Positions 15,886 to 25,606 of a stretch of 52,550 nucleotides of DNA are shown piece after piece. The stretch is taken from assembly GCA_028279545.1 (NCBI GenBank), contig JANQNN010000007.1, positions 1 through 52,550 of the forward strand, written 5' to 3'. Each line of letters begins with the position of its first letter. Positions within the stretch are counted from its first letter, which is position 1. A program made the position numbers and the translations under genes. The stretch is from Nitrosopumilaceae archaeon. Lineage in GTDB: Archaea; Thermoproteota; Nitrososphaeria; Nitrososphaerales; Nitrosopumilaceae. The notes beneath the pieces were generated by a model. The model worked only from the letters and a program-made list of their open reading frames with translations. It did no database searches and had not been told where the DNA came from.

Positions 15886-17191
15886 CAGTAGAAATAAGAT
15901 CCTTTATTGCCTCTTTAATGGATTTGGTCAGAGTTTTTGTGCCTAAAATTATCTTATATCCTCTTTTGAAATCATCTTGAAGACCTTTTGGTATGCCGGT
16001 TTGAAGATTACCTTTCAAATAATTTGCGAGAAATTTTGTCGCTTTGAATTCTTTTCGTTTTTCTAAGGATACAACTTTTCCTTTCTTATTAATCCACATC
16101 AATTCCGTTTTTGATTTATTTTTAAAAATGAAGCTTTGACAATCCTTTTCTCTAAAAACTTCTGGTCCAATTTTTGAATATTTTTTTGGAATTTCAAGTG
16201 ATTCCAACAAAAAGAAAAGATAGGCTTCATTTTTTTCATCAGTGTACGAACCGCTACGTAATATCGTGAATCCACCTATTTCTAATTGAGTCTGCAAAGA
16301 GTTCGTTGCTCTTTTTATTTGACCCCAAATAATATCTGGGCTTCTTGCTTTAAAATTAAATTTTATTATTAGAACATTTTCAGAATTATTTTTTGTCAAT
16401 TTGTAATTTTTATTTTTAAAGAATTTCTGGGAGGGCTTTGCTTGAAATGCTCTACAACATAGAATAAATTTTCCAATATTTTCTGTTGATACTGCAGCAG
16501 CTAAGTTTCTATTTTTATCAATTGGATCAATAATGACAATGGGAGTTTCAAACTTTTTAGTTGTTTTTCCTATTGTTTGATTTTCTTTAATTTTTGCAAA
16601 TGATTTTACAACATTTTCAAAACTTCCAAAATTTAGAATCAGTACTTCTGATACATAACCACTAAACCCCTGTTTTGCCATCTCAGCACCATAGATGTTT
16701 GCAGATCTGAGAAATGTTTTAAGTAATCTTACCTCGTCTTTCATTTTTGATGAAAGAACCTTTTTCATGTTTTTTGTGTGGAAAGGAGATCTATCTGCTG
16801 AACTTTTCCAATTACCCAATTTTACATCATAACAAGGAACTACATTGATTTTGGTACCCTTAATTTTTGCCTCAACATAAGGATGTTCTGAATATCTTAC
16901 ATAGGGTTTAAAGGATTTCATAGCTTCAAATCCAATTTTTTTAGAAATATTTTCAAATTTTTTCTCAGAAGTTTCTTTTTTGAATTTTATGAAAATATCT
17001 ACATCTGCATTTTCTGGTAACCATGTTCCTTTGGCAAATGAACCTCCAAATTCTAGGCTAATCACCTCAGGAAATTTGTTAATCTGATTGTCAACTAAGT
17101 TAAAGGCCAAATCTGCTGTTTTCTTTTTTGATTTTTCTAATGATTTGGTTGGAATAACTGATTTTCTAATCTTTGAAATAGTATCTTTCAT
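15860..17191 (-). CDS. cca: CCA tRNA nucleotidyltransferase, archaeal class I
   Basis: This 443-aa enzyme adds or repairs the 3'-CCA of tRNAs without a nucleic acid template. The nucleotidyltransferase signature GGSFAKGTWLPENADVDIFI (about 48-67) supplies the catalytic Asp pair. The RNA-contact region with LKTFLRSANIYGAEMAKQGFSGYV and the C-terminal tail domain follow as in archaeal class I enzymes, and the length is normal. Its ATG overlaps the stop of the upstream thpR gene (TCAT on the plus strand), indicating coupled translation, and it overlaps the kinase gene downstream. Confidence 0.93.
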   Translation of the reverse strand: MKDTISKIRKSVIPTKSLEKSKKKTADLAFNLVDNQINKFPEVISLEFGGSFAKGTWLPENADVDIFIKFKKETSEKKFENISKKIGFEAMKSFKPYVRYSEHPYVEAKIKGTKINVVPCYDVKLGNWKSSADRSPFHTKNMKKVLSSKMKDEVRLLKTFLRSANIYGAEMAKQGFSGYVSEVLILNFGSFENVVKSFAKIKENQTIGKTTKKFETPIVIIDPIDKNRNLAAAVSTENIGKFILCCRAFQAKPSQKFFKNKNYKLTKNNSENVLIIKFNFKARSPDIIWGQIKRATNSLQTQLEIGGFTILRSGSYTDEKNEAYLFFLLESLEIPKKYSKIGPEVFREKDCQSFIFKNKSKTELMWINKKGKVVSLEKRKEFKATKFLANYLKGNLQTGIPKGLQDDFKRGYKIILGTKTLTKSIKEAIKDLISTDETIFHFN

Positions 17192-17730
17192 GGTTTTGCT
17201 TTTATCTCCTCTAAATCAGAGTATATTGGTCCTTGTGGAGTAAGAACACTTTGTTTTAGCTTGATTACTGATATTTCTTGATCTCCAAAATCTTCAGTTT
17301 TATATCTCTCAAATTCTTTGCTAACGTTTTCAATCCTATTTTTTACTCGAAATACTGTAAGGTGTGATTTGAAGGGCTTGTCAGGAACAAAACCCAAGGG
17401 AGCTAAAACGCTTTCAACTTTTTTTGCTAAATCTGTAAGAGCTTTGGCTCCTACTTCATCTGTTCCAATCCAAATAACTCTAGGGGTTTTCATTCTAGGA
17501 AAAGCTCCTATTCCCTTAAAATTAACTTTGAAAGTCTTAAATTCGATAGTTTGGAGAGCTTGTTTTATTTTTTGAGAAATTTCTTCTGAGACTTCCCCTA
17601 AAAACTGAAGAGTAAAATGAAGGTTTTGAGTTTCTACAGGTTTTGCTTTAATGTTAACTTTTGATTGAAATTTTTTTATCGAATTTATTAAATTCTTATC
17701 TGAAATCTCTGCAGCTACAAATGTTCGCAT
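17188..17730 (-). CDS. thpR: RNA 2',3'-cyclic phosphodiesterase (2H family)
   Basis: The 180-aa protein has the two catalytic HxTx motifs of the 2H phosphoesterase family, HFTLQFLG and HLTVFRVK, and the N-terminal MRTFVAAEIS typical of ThpR/LigT. It hydrolyses 2',3'-cyclic phosphates and can ligate 2'-5' ends in vitro; the physiological substrate is unclear. The open frame extends upstream to 17949, but that part runs into the opposite-strand UPF0200 gene and has no family homology. I chose the ATG at 17730. Its place before cca suggests RNA-end processing. Confidence 0.9.
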   Translation of the reverse strand: MRTFVAAEISDKNLINSIKKFQSKVNIKAKPVETQNLHFTLQFLGEVSEEISQKIKQALQTIEFKTFKVNFKGIGAFPRMKTPRVIWIGTDEVGAKALTDLAKKVESVLAPLGFVPDKPFKSHLTVFRVKNRIENVSKEFERYKTEDFGDQEISVIKLKQSVLTPQGPIYSDLEEIKAKP

Positions 17731-17803
17731 TACAACCTTCTTTGAATTATCTTTATAATAATTTCCGGTAGCTTCATAGATTAGCGGATTTGATCTAATT
17801 ACA

Positions 17804-18352
17804 TTGGCAAAGCTCATTGTTTGCTTAACTGGAATGCCTGGAGCAGGAAAATCTACCATTGCAGATGGTCTAAAATCAAAAGGATATGAGATTATCAATA
17901 TGGGAAATGCCGTTAGAAGTGAGGCAAAAAATAGAGGTATTGAACCCACAGGAACTAACCTAGGGAAATTAATGCTAGACCTTAGAACTAAAGATGGACC
18001 AGGAGCTATAGCCGAGTTAATAAGACCTCAAATTGAAAACTCCAAGTCCAACGTTATAATCATTGATGGTATTAGATCTTCTCCTGAAATAGAAGTTCTT
18101 AGGAAGTATGGACGAGTAAAACTACTTGCAATTCATGCCTCAACAAGTACAAGATTTGGCTTTTTACAGCAAAGAGGACGTTCTGATGATCCCCAAACAA
18201 AAGAAAATTTTGAAGAAAGGGATAGTCGAGAGTTAGGTGTGGGTATAAGCAATCCAATTGCCCTATCTGATGATGCAATTTCAAATAACAATCTCACAAA
18301 AGATGAGTTGGTTGAAATTTCTTTTAGAAAAATTGAAGACTGGCAAAAATGA
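17804..18352 (+). CDS. UPF0200 P-loop kinase-like protein
   Basis: The 182-aa protein has a Walker A motif GMPGAGKST at residues about 10-18 and the family segments YEIINMGNAVRSEAK and DGPGAIAELIRP. Walker B-like NVIIIDGIRSSPEIE and a LID-like RGRSDDP follow. It belongs to the archaeal UPF0200 group, related to dephospho-CoA/adenylate kinases, with unproven substrate. The start is TTG at 17804, and the stop overlaps the next gene by four bases (ATGA), the usual archaeal UPF0200-UPF0201 pairing. Confidence 0.87.
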   Translation: MAKLIVCLTGMPGAGKSTIADGLKSKGYEIINMGNAVRSEAKNRGIEPTGTNLGKLMLDLRTKDGPGAIAELIRPQIENSKSNVIIIDGIRSSPEIEVLRKYGRVKLLAIHASTSTRFGFLQQRGRSDDPQTKENFEERDSRELGVGISNPIALSDDAISNNNLTKDELVEISFRKIEDWQK

Positions 18353-18750
18353 AAACACCTTCACTTAAATGTAAAATTGAGGTATTTTGTGCTATTAACC
18401 CATCTGAGGATCCAAGTAAAGTTGAATTTGCTTTAGAAAATGTGATTCCAAATTGTAAAATTATCTTTGATAAATTTTCTCTTAAAGGAGTTTCAAATGA
18501 TTTGTATTCTTTAGAAAAAATCCATGAAGATATTAATTCAATGAATTCTCAGAGAATTTACCTAAGAACCTTAAAAAAAAATCTTAGTAATGATTCTACT
18601 TGGTTTTATCTTAACAAGCAAGCAGCATTTGCAAACAAAATAGCAATTTGTGAAGAATCAAATGAATCTCCTTTAGGTCCAATTAAAATTATTTTAACAT
18701 CTTTTGATATCGATAGAATTATTGAATGGTTAGTTTATGGCGAGGAATAA
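18349..18750 (+). CDS. UPF0201 family RNA-binding-like protein
   Basis: A 133-aa protein with two alpha/beta halves: IEVFCAINPSEDPSKVEFALENVIP, then a helix/strand pair, and the ending SPLGPIKIILTSFDIDRIIEWL. It matches the UPF0201 (COG1325) family, which has been predicted to be an exosome-associated RNA-binding protein. No catalytic residues are visible. It is translationally coupled to the UPF0200 gene. Confidence 0.85.
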   Translation: MKTPSLKCKIEVFCAINPSEDPSKVEFALENVIPNCKIIFDKFSLKGVSNDLYSLEKIHEDINSMNSQRIYLRTLKKNLSNDSTWFYLNKQAAFANKIAICEESNESPLGPIKIILTSFDIDRIIEWLVYGEE

Positions 18751-18784
18751 ACACTCAAAACTAATTTTAAATAAATAATATTCT

Positions 18785-19510
18785 TTAATTTTTATTTTTA
18801 ATTTCTGATAATAATTTTGGTAAGGCAGTGGCAGAAGTGGCTCTAATTGATAAATCCATATCGGGTGTCATTGCAGTTTCACTGGGATTAATTTCCACAA
18901 GAGTAGCATTGTTTTGTTTTGCATAAAATGGAAGAGTATTTGCAGGTGATACAACCAAAGATGTACCGGCAATAATCATTACATCACAATTATTTGCATG
19001 CTCAATTGCTTCTTGCCATACATTTTGAGGTAAACCTTCACCAAACCAAACTACATCTGGTCTAAGAATATTTCCACAATTACAAAGAGGTGGAAATTGT
19101 GAAAATTTGTATTCAGTTTCCTCGTTAAAATCACAAACCGTACATTTGATTTTTACAATACTTCCATGTAGTTCTAGGACTTTGGAGCTTCCGGCTCTTT
19201 GATGGAGTCCATCAATATTTTGTGTAAGAACCACCACCTCAAAAAATTCTTCTAATTCTGCAATTGCTTTATGTCCTAAATTGGGCTCAGCCTGAAAAAT
19301 ATTTTCCCTTCTCTCGTTATACCACTCCCAAACTAGTTTGGGATTTTCGTAAAATGCATCAATCGTGGCTAATTTCATGGCATCATAATTCCGCCATAAC
19401 CCATCTTTTCCTCTAAAAGTAGGAATTCCGCTTTCTTGGGAAATCCCTGCACCTGTGACAAAGACCACTTTTTTTGCCTTTTTTAATGATTCAGAGGCTT
19501 GATTTAACAT
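18785..19510 (-). CDS. cobB: Sir2-family NAD-dependent protein deacylase
   Basis: The 241-aa sirtuin shows GAGISQESGIPTFRG (NAD site), TQNIDGLHQRAGS with the catalytic region followed by LELHGS, and a zinc ribbon CTVC...CNCG. The pair Y/R in EWYNERR in the alpha region is the class III (desuccinylase/deacylase) signature, so activity may extend beyond acetyl-lysine. Archaeal homologues act on chromatin proteins such as Alba. It is the last gene of the prs-trmG10-rnz-sir2 string, one base after rnz. Confidence 0.92.
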   Translation of the reverse strand: MLNQASESLKKAKKVVFVTGAGISQESGIPTFRGKDGLWRNYDAMKLATIDAFYENPKLVWEWYNERRENIFQAEPNLGHKAIAELEEFFEVVVLTQNIDGLHQRAGSSKVLELHGSIVKIKCTVCDFNEETEYKFSQFPPLCNCGNILRPDVVWFGEGLPQNVWQEAIEHANNCDVMIIAGTSLVVSPANTLPFYAKQNNATLVEINPSETAMTPDMDLSIRATSATALPKLLSEIKNKN

Positions 19511-19511
19511 C

Positions 19512-20411
19512 TTATTTTATTTCAACTTCCAAAAGGTCTCTTGCAGTAATTACAGATTTGTGAATACGGCTGGCTTCAGCAAGATGAAGTGTTTCATCTT
19601 TGTATCTTGCTGAAAAATGAGTTAAAATTAGATTTTTTACACCTGCATCTGCAGCTAAGGTAGCTGCCTCTTTTGCAGTAGAGTGACATGTTTCTTTTGC
19701 TCTTTCATTCATTTCATCTAAAAATGTCGAATCAAAAACAAGGTAATCACAACCTTCAAAAAATTTTTCTAATTCCTTAGTTGGAATTGTATCTCCTGAA
19801 ATCCCAATTTTTTCCCCAGGTCTTTTTTCTCCTAGTACCTGATCTGATGTAATTAACTTTCCATTCAATTCAATTGAATTTCCATTTTGTAATTTACTCC
19901 ACAAATGGCCTTCAGGAATACCAAGTGATTTTGCCTTTTCAAGATTAAATCTACCAGGTTTGTCTTTTTCATCAAAACGATATGAAAAGGCTGTAATAGA
20001 ATGACTAGCTTTGCATGCATAAACAGAATAAAATTTAGATTCCATTACTTTTCCCTCATTTACTATTGAAATCATAATGGGAAATGAAAGTCCAAAATTT
20101 AGTACTTTGATGTTTGAAGAGATAAATTCATCTATTCCCTTTGGTCCAAAAATCTCCAGAGTCTCTGTTCTTTTTTGCATAGACATTGTTTGAAGAAGTC
20201 CTAGAATTCCAATGCAATGGTCCCCATGAAGATGTGTTACAAAAATTTTCATTTTTTTGTTCCAACCTAATCCTGATTTAAGATAAGAAATTTGAGCAGA
20301 TTCACCTGCATCAAACATAAGAATTTCTCCTTCCCTTTCTAGACAAACACATGATAATCCTCTGTTTTCTGTGGGTTGTGCACCAGATGTCCCCAAAAAA
20401 ACAAGTTTCAT
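19512..20411 (-). CDS. rnz: Ribonuclease Z
   Basis: The 299-aa metallo-beta-lactamase enzyme removes 3' trailers from tRNA precursors. The zinc motif [10 protein letters not shown] has H60, H62, D64 and H65. Further landmarks are [22 protein letters not shown]-like Asp site (DYLVFDSTF) and [10 protein letters not shown] near the C-terminus, which supply the remaining zinc ligands. The start overlaps the trmG10 stop (TCAT). Together with the methyltransferase it forms a tRNA-maturation unit. Confidence 0.93.
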   Translation of the reverse strand: MKLVFLGTSGAQPTENRGLSCVCLEREGEILMFDAGESAQISYLKSGLGWNKKMKIFVTHLHGDHCIGILGLLQTMSMQKRTETLEIFGPKGIDEFISSNIKVLNFGLSFPIMISIVNEGKVMESKFYSVYACKASHSITAFSYRFDEKDKPGRFNLEKAKSLGIPEGHLWSKLQNGNSIELNGKLITSDQVLGEKRPGEKIGISGDTIPTKELEKFFEGCDYLVFDSTFLDEMNERAKETCHSTAKEAATLAADAGVKNLILTHFSARYKDETLHLAEASRIHKSVITARDLLEVEIK

Positions 20412-21355
20412 TTTATCAAAATTGTCCGAGTCAGAGTTTTGTGCCGAAAGATATCATATGTTTTTGAAGGATTCATTTTCAGTTCTTTTTCGAACCCTTT
20501 TTTGCACATTATTGCAATTTTTTTTCGGCGTGGAAGCATTGAAACAAATTTTTTAATTAATTCCTTAGGATCTTGAGAGGTTTTTGAGGCTATTCCGTAG
20601 GGAAGGTCCGTTACTATTCCATCAAATTTATCTTGCATTTTTGTAAATTCACTAAAATCTGCTCTAATCATTTTTGAGTTATATCCATTGACTTCTAAAT
20701 TCTCCTTGGAAATTTTGTACATTTTTTTATCAAAATCTACTCCGATAGCCTTTATCCCCATCGACTCTGCTTCCAAAAGTGTTGTTCCAGTGCCACAAAA
20801 AGGATCACACACTGTTTCTCCTTCTTTTAATCCAATCAAGTTAATCATAACTCTTGCCAATTTCCAATCTAATTCATGTGGATGTTTTTTAACTTTTTTA
20901 GGTCTCTTGGAAGGTGTGGTCGGTCTTGAAAACCCAAAAAAATTTTCCTGATTGGTGAAAATTAAATAAATAATAATATCTGGATTTTCTAAATCAACCT
21001 TAGCGGAAGAAAGTTTTGAAACCATATCTCCCATAGAATTTTCTAATTCCTCAATTTCGAATTTTTTTGAGGATAAATTAATAATCCTACAAGCAAATGT
21101 TTTTGCATTTTTTAATACCTCAAAATTATCCTCACCCAAAAACAATCCTGACATTTTGCGTAAAATTTGTCCAGATGTTTTTACAAAAGTTGCACGGTCA
21201 GCTATTTTTTCCCAATTTATTTTTGATTGTATTATTATCAAATTAGAAAAAGATTTAGATTTTGCAAATCGATCATATGTTTTTGCTATGGCAATTACCT
21301 CGTCTTTGGCCATTTCCAAATTTTCTTTTGATAAAATAAAGAAACTTTCTGGCAT
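20408..21355 (-). CDS. THUMP-domain tRNA (guanine-N2) methyltransferase, Trm-G10 type
   Basis: A 315-aa protein: an N-terminal THUMP-like RNA-binding half (residues about 1-150), a linker with [16 protein letters not shown], then a Rossmann methyltransferase with [18 protein letters not shown] (SAM loop) and the catalytic motif [11 protein letters not shown]. This arrangement matches archaeal Trm-G10, which methylates G10 in the D-stem of tRNA. The ATG shares one base with the prs stop codon (TAATG), so it is translationally coupled. Confidence 0.9.
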   Translation of the reverse strand: MPESFFILSKENLEMAKDEVIAIAKTYDRFAKSKSFSNLIIIQSKINWEKIADRATFVKTSGQILRKMSGLFLGEDNFEVLKNAKTFACRIINLSSKKFEIEELENSMGDMVSKLSSAKVDLENPDIIIYLIFTNQENFFGFSRPTTPSKRPKKVKKHPHELDWKLARVMINLIGLKEGETVCDPFCGTGTTLLEAESMGIKAIGVDFDKKMYKISKENLEVNGYNSKMIRADFSEFTKMQDKFDGIVTDLPYGIASKTSQDPKELIKKFVSMLPRRKKIAIMCKKGFEKELKMNPSKTYDIFRHKTLTRTILIK

Positions 21356-22230
21356 TATTTTATTGCCTTTACAATTGTTTTTGAAATATCTACAACCGAA
21401 GTTTTTCCCGGTATTGAATTGGTACTAACAACTTTTGAAACTCCTGATTTTTTTATTTTTCTTTCTGCATCATTGATTAAAAGAGCATGTGTACAGGCAA
21501 CAAACACTCTTTTGCATTTTTGTTTCTTAAGAAATTTTGTGGCTTTGATTATGCTGCCTCCTGTACTGATCATGTCATCGACAATAATTACATTCCGTCC
21601 TTGTACTTGATTGAGGCCTTCAGTCTTGATTTTGACTTTACCTGTTTTTCTATCTCGTTGTTTGTTTAAGGCAATATAGTCTGAATCATAAATTTGCGCA
21701 AATTGCTTTGCTCTTTCTTTACCCCCTTGATCAGGAGAAATGATTAAGGGATTTTTTATTCTTAATTTTTGAAAATATGAGACTAAATCATAAATTGCTG
21801 ACACATTTTCAGTCTTGATTTTAAAGTGCTTTAATCCAATTTTACTATGAATATCTACAACTATAATTTTCGAGGCTCCTGCTCCCTTAAACAATTGTCC
21901 AAGAACTTTCATTGATACAATTTCACCTGGTAGAAATTCCCTATCTTGTCTTGCATATCCAAGATATGGAGCTACAACAATTACTTCATTTGAGGTTTCT
22001 TTAGCCTTTGAAACCAGAGCTAAGGCTTGAACTAAGTTTGAATCTACTGGAGGATAAATGGATTGCACAATGACAGTTTTGTTTTTCGACAAATTTCCCT
22101 TTAGTGTAATTTTACATTCGCCATCTGGAAAAATTTTTAATTCAGATTTTACAAAATTTGCCTTTAGTTTTTTTGATATGCTTTTACCTAAATCTTCTGA
22201 TGAGCTTCCAGCAATAAGGTTAATCAACAA
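21355..22230 (-). CDS. prs: Ribose-phosphate pyrophosphokinase
   Basis: This 291-aa PRPP synthetase has IFPDGECKI, the ATP-side PYLGYARQDREFLPGE, DIHSKIGLKHF, ISPDQGGKERA and the PRPP-binding VIIVDDMISTGGSI. It makes PRPP for nucleotide, histidine and tryptophan synthesis. The length is that of the shorter archaeal class. It is the first gene of the minus-strand operon with trmG10, rnz and sir2. Confidence 0.93.
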   Translation of the reverse strand: MLINLIAGSSSEDLGKSISKKLKANFVKSELKIFPDGECKITLKGNLSKNKTVIVQSIYPPVDSNLVQALALVSKAKETSNEVIVVAPYLGYARQDREFLPGEIVSMKVLGQLFKGAGASKIIVVDIHSKIGLKHFKIKTENVSAIYDLVSYFQKLRIKNPLIISPDQGGKERAKQFAQIYDSDYIALNKQRDRKTGKVKIKTEGLNQVQGRNVIIVDDMISTGGSIIKATKFLKKQKCKRVFVACTHALLINDAERKIKKSGVSKVVSTNSIPGKTSVVDISKTIVKAIK

Positions 22231-22274
22231 ATGAACGTGTAGTAAAGGGATTCTTAAGTTTTGAGAAAAAGAAT

Positions 22275-24008
22275 CTATTCTTCTCCTCCCTTTCCAATAT
22301 CTCCTATACCAAATTCTTCAATAACTTTATTCCTATCTGAATCCTTTTGGCTAATTTCTTCAAACTCTCTTTTTTCATCCCCTTGGTAAATTGTTCTAAT
22401 TGGCCATGGAATTCTAATGTCATATTTCTGAAATTCTTCGTACATGATCATTCTAAGGTCTGTTTTAGTTTTGAATTGAGCTCCATAATCTCTAACATAA
22501 ACCCACATTGAAAAGTCAAGAGAAGAATCATTGAACTCATTAAATCTAACAACTGGTTGAGAAATATCAACATGCAAATCCTTATCGCAACCACAACTTT
22601 TTTGATTATTATCTAAATAGGGACATCTGTTTTGTCTAACTAGATGTCTTCCTTTTTTATCCACACATTCTCTCATCCCTCTTTTTCCAACTTTAACAAG
22701 AATAGACGCGACTTGTTTTGGATTATTTAGATAAGAAACTCCCACCTTCACTTCGGCTGGTACTAACTTGTTTTCTTTTGTATAATTGATAACTTGAGAG
22801 TTAATTAATGACCTTGTTGGAACTATGGCTATAGATTCATGTAGAGCATCTCTTACATAGGTAACTCTAGGATTTATTTTATTTACATAACCATTAAATC
22901 CAGTGTCAAGTTTGATCCTTTCCCCTTCAGAAATTATCTTGTCTTTTCTAATTACAATATATGCAAAATAATTTTGCAAAGTTTCTTGTAAAGCTAAACC
23001 TAATCCAATTGCAAATCCACCAGTTGCAGTTGCTAATACAACCAAGTCTACTCCCCACCATGCAACCACACCCAGTATGACTGCTACAAAAATTCCAATA
23101 GGTAAAATCTGTTTAAACGATTTAGGTAAGCCTTCTCGTTTTTTTAGAGCATAACCAGGTGGACGGGAACTTGGAATAATTGGTTCAAAGTCATGAAATC
23201 TTTTTTCTTCTCTCCATACATCTATTGGATAAATTTCATCAGGTTTTGCACCAGGTTTTAATTTTCGTCCAGATTGATTATTTCCAGTTATACAGTTTTT
23301 GTAATATTTTTGATATTTTTCCCTCTCTGATTTCTTCCATTGTTCAAATGGATCTTTAACTAATTTTTCGTAACTTCCAATTGGATTTCCTTTTGTGGTA
23401 CGGAATTCCTCAAGAAATAACAATCCTTCTTTGGTTCCAAGATGTTTTTGAAATTCTTCTTCAGGAATTTCATCTACAGTCATTTTTGGTGGTACAAAAC
23501 TGTATAACTTATGGAACAAATCTCCATCATCGTCTGAGAAACCCCTATGGTCAAACCAAGCATCAAAATCTTCTCTTTCAAGTATGGATTTTTCTCGTTT
23601 TGTTAATGCTATGGGAACTAGATGAGCAACTGTGTATCCTATTACTAAAATATTAAAAGTATTCAGAATTTTTGTAAATGTCGCTTCTGCGGTTGCTTCA
23701 TCGTTTTCATCAATATCTTCTACATTGAAAAAACCAGACGTTTGCATATAGGCATTTGTTGATGAAATAAGAGCAATGGCAAAAAACGGCAAGACCGCTC
23801 TTCTGATAAATCTAGCTAAATGTGGTCTGTCATAGTATATTTTATGAGCTTTTACAAAATTAGAAAATTTACTATAAACTACGGCGATAACGATCATGCC
23901 AATTATCATTGCAATAAATGCAAATTGCAAAGGCTCTGACGAACCTATTAATTGTGATACATTCTCAAATTCTCCAATTGAAATTTGTGATCCTTCATGC
24001 TCGGCCAT
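22275..24008 (-). CDS. MscS-family mechanosensitive channel with Cys-rich insertion
   Basis: The 577-aa protein has a periplasmic N-terminus, three N-terminal helices (about 28-45, 68-88, 112-135), a large soluble acidic region (about 140-295) and a channel core. Pore helix TM3 carries ATATGGFAIGLGLALQETLQNYFAYIVI, the Ala/Gly-packed MscS signature. The following beta domain has KLDTGFNGYVNKINPRVTYVR. In the C-terminal domain, Cys448, Cys462, Cys472 and Cys474 form an unusual putative metal site. It would release solutes on osmotic downshock, or sense redox/metal if the Cys site is real. Confidence 0.88.
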   Translation of the reverse strand: MAEHEGSQISIGEFENVSQLIGSSEPLQFAFIAMIIGMIVIAVVYSKFSNFVKAHKIYYDRPHLARFIRRAVLPFFAIALISSTNAYMQTSGFFNVEDIDENDEATAEATFTKILNTFNILVIGYTVAHLVPIALTKREKSILEREDFDAWFDHRGFSDDDGDLFHKLYSFVPPKMTVDEIPEEEFQKHLGTKEGLLFLEEFRTTKGNPIGSYEKLVKDPFEQWKKSEREKYQKYYKNCITGNNQSGRKLKPGAKPDEIYPIDVWREEKRFHDFEPIIPSSRPPGYALKKREGLPKSFKQILPIGIFVAVILGVVAWWGVDLVVLATATGGFAIGLGLALQETLQNYFAYIVIRKDKIISEGERIKLDTGFNGYVNKINPRVTYVRDALHESIAIVPTRSLINSQVINYTKENKLVPAEVKVGVSYLNNPKQVASILVKVGKRGMRECVDKKGRHLVRQNRCPYLDNNQKSCGCDKDLHVDISQPVVRFNEFNDSSLDFSMWVYVRDYGAQFKTKTDLRMIMYEEFQKYDIRIPWPIRTIYQGDEKREFEEISQKDSDRNKVIEEFGIGDIGKGGEE

Positions 24009-24168
24009 AATTTTTTCCTTTTAATCTAATTTGATTCAAAAGAAAGGAAAGTTAACCCATTTTATCATATCTTGTTACAATTATAATCAAAAATTTTACC
24101 AATTTTGGTCCTTTTTGAGCCCAAAAAAATATGCAACCTTTAACAAGGGTAAATAGCTATTATACTAA

Positions 24169-25527
24169 ATGACTTATCAGAAGACCGTTTGGGATGAATC
24201 ACCTTCTCTAAAATCATATACACTATCAAATTTTCGTGATATTCCCCAGATTCAGGAACTCTCAGAACAAAAGCAATTTGAGATGGAGGTTGTGGGAAAT
24301 GTTTTACCATTTAAGGCAAATAATTATGTCATAGAACAACTAATTGATTGGAATAATATTCCCGAAGATCCTATGTTTGTTCTAACGTTTCCACAAAAAG
24401 GAATGCTCCGTACTGAACATTTTGAAAAAATGTCAAACACTCTAAAAAACAGTTCTGATAGAAAAGAGATCGCAGAGGTGGCTAATGAAATTCGCTTACA
24501 GCTAAATCCACACCCAGCAGGACAAATGGAGTTAAATGTTCCAACACTAAAAGATGGCACAAAACTGTATGGCATGCAACATAAATACAAAGAAACATGT
24601 CTCTTTTTTCCAAGTCAAAGTCAAACTTGTCATGCATATTGTAGCTTTTGTTTTAGGTGGCCACAATTTGTTGGGATGGATGAAATGAAATTTGCTATGA
24701 AAGAGGGAGAACAACTTGTCCAATATTTAGTTGAACACCCAGAAATTACTGATGTGCTTTTTACTGGAGGAGATCCCATGATCATGAAGGCAAAAATATT
24801 TTCACAATATATGCAAACTTTGATAGATGCAAAGCTTCCTAATCTGAGAACAATTAGAATTGGAACAAAATCGCTTTCATATTGGCCATACAAATTTTTA
24901 ACTGATAATGATGCTGATTTAATGTTAGACGTTTTTAGAAATGTAACCAAAAGTGGTCTACACCTTGCATTTATGGCACATTTTAATCATTTAACTGAAT
25001 TAACAACTGACTCAGTAAAAAGAGCAATTCAAGAGGTTCGAGCCACAGGAGCTCAGATTAGAACACAATCTCCTCTTTTAGCTCACATCAATGACGATGC
25101 AAACATGTGGGCAGAAATGTGGACCAAACAAGTACAGCTAGGATGTATTCCGTACTACATGTTTGTTGTAAGGGATACTGGCGCTCAACATTATTTTGGA
25201 GTTTCATTAGAAAAAGCAAATAAAATTTTCCGAAATGCCTACAAAAAGGTTAGTGGGCTTGGAAGAACAGTTAGAGGCCCTAGCATGTCTGCTACACCTG
25301 GCAAAGTGGTAGTGGATGGTGTTGTTACAATAAAGGGCGAAAAATTATTCTCCTTACGTTTTCTTCAAGGAAGAAATCCTGATTGGGTACAAAAACCATT
25401 TTTTGCAAAATTTGATGAAAGTGCAATTTGGCTAGATGACCTGAAGCCAGCTTTTGAAGAGAAATTTTTCTTTGAGGAGGAACTAGCAACATTCAAAAAA
25501 TCAAAAGCGACTGAGCCAAATCAGTAG
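24169..25527 (+). CDS. KamA-like radical SAM protein (aminomutase family, substrate unknown)
   Basis: The 452-aa protein has the radical SAM triad Cys154, Cys158 and Cys161 (CHAYCSFC) and the GGDP turn at 200-203 common to lysine 2,3-aminomutases. The residue aligned to lysine-binding Asp293 of the clostridial enzyme appears to be Arg335. The PLP-lysine loop (PDAPGGGGK-like) is not recognisable: the corresponding stretch is short, reading RGPSMSATPGK. Annotation as lysine aminomutase is therefore unsafe. It stands 79 bases before the glutamine synthetase gene on the same strand, in keeping with an amino-acid role. Confidence 0.75.
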   Translation: MTYQKTVWDESPSLKSYTLSNFRDIPQIQELSEQKQFEMEVVGNVLPFKANNYVIEQLIDWNNIPEDPMFVLTFPQKGMLRTEHFEKMSNTLKNSSDRKEIAEVANEIRLQLNPHPAGQMELNVPTLKDGTKLYGMQHKYKETCLFFPSQSQTCHAYCSFCFRWPQFVGMDEMKFAMKEGEQLVQYLVEHPEITDVLFTGGDPMIMKAKIFSQYMQTLIDAKLPNLRTIRIGTKSLSYWPYKFLTDNDADLMLDVFRNVTKSGLHLAFMAHFNHLTELTTDSVKRAIQEVRATGAQIRTQSPLLAHINDDANMWAEMWTKQVQLGCIPYYMFVVRDTGAQHYFGVSLEKANKIFRNAYKKVSGLGRTVRGPSMSATPGKVVVDGVVTIKGEKLFSLRFLQGRNPDWVQKPFFAKFDESAIWLDDLKPAFEEKFFFEEELATFKKSKATEPNQ

Positions 25528-25606
25528 TCTTAAGTTTTCCCTTACTATATTGACAAAAGAATCTTACTATCTACCCTTAGTAAACGCGATTTATTAAAAA
25601 AAACAG

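Noticed and set aside
17731-17949. Longer N-terminus for the ThpR gene
   Set aside because: The extra 73 residues overlap the opposite-strand UPF0200 gene and show no 2H-family similarity; the ATG at 17730 starts the conserved MRTFVAAEI.
24169-25527. Annotation as authentic lysine 2,3-aminomutase
   Set aside because: Cys triad fits, but the expected lysine-binding Asp and PLP-lysine loop are not visible, so a specific enzyme name is not supported.
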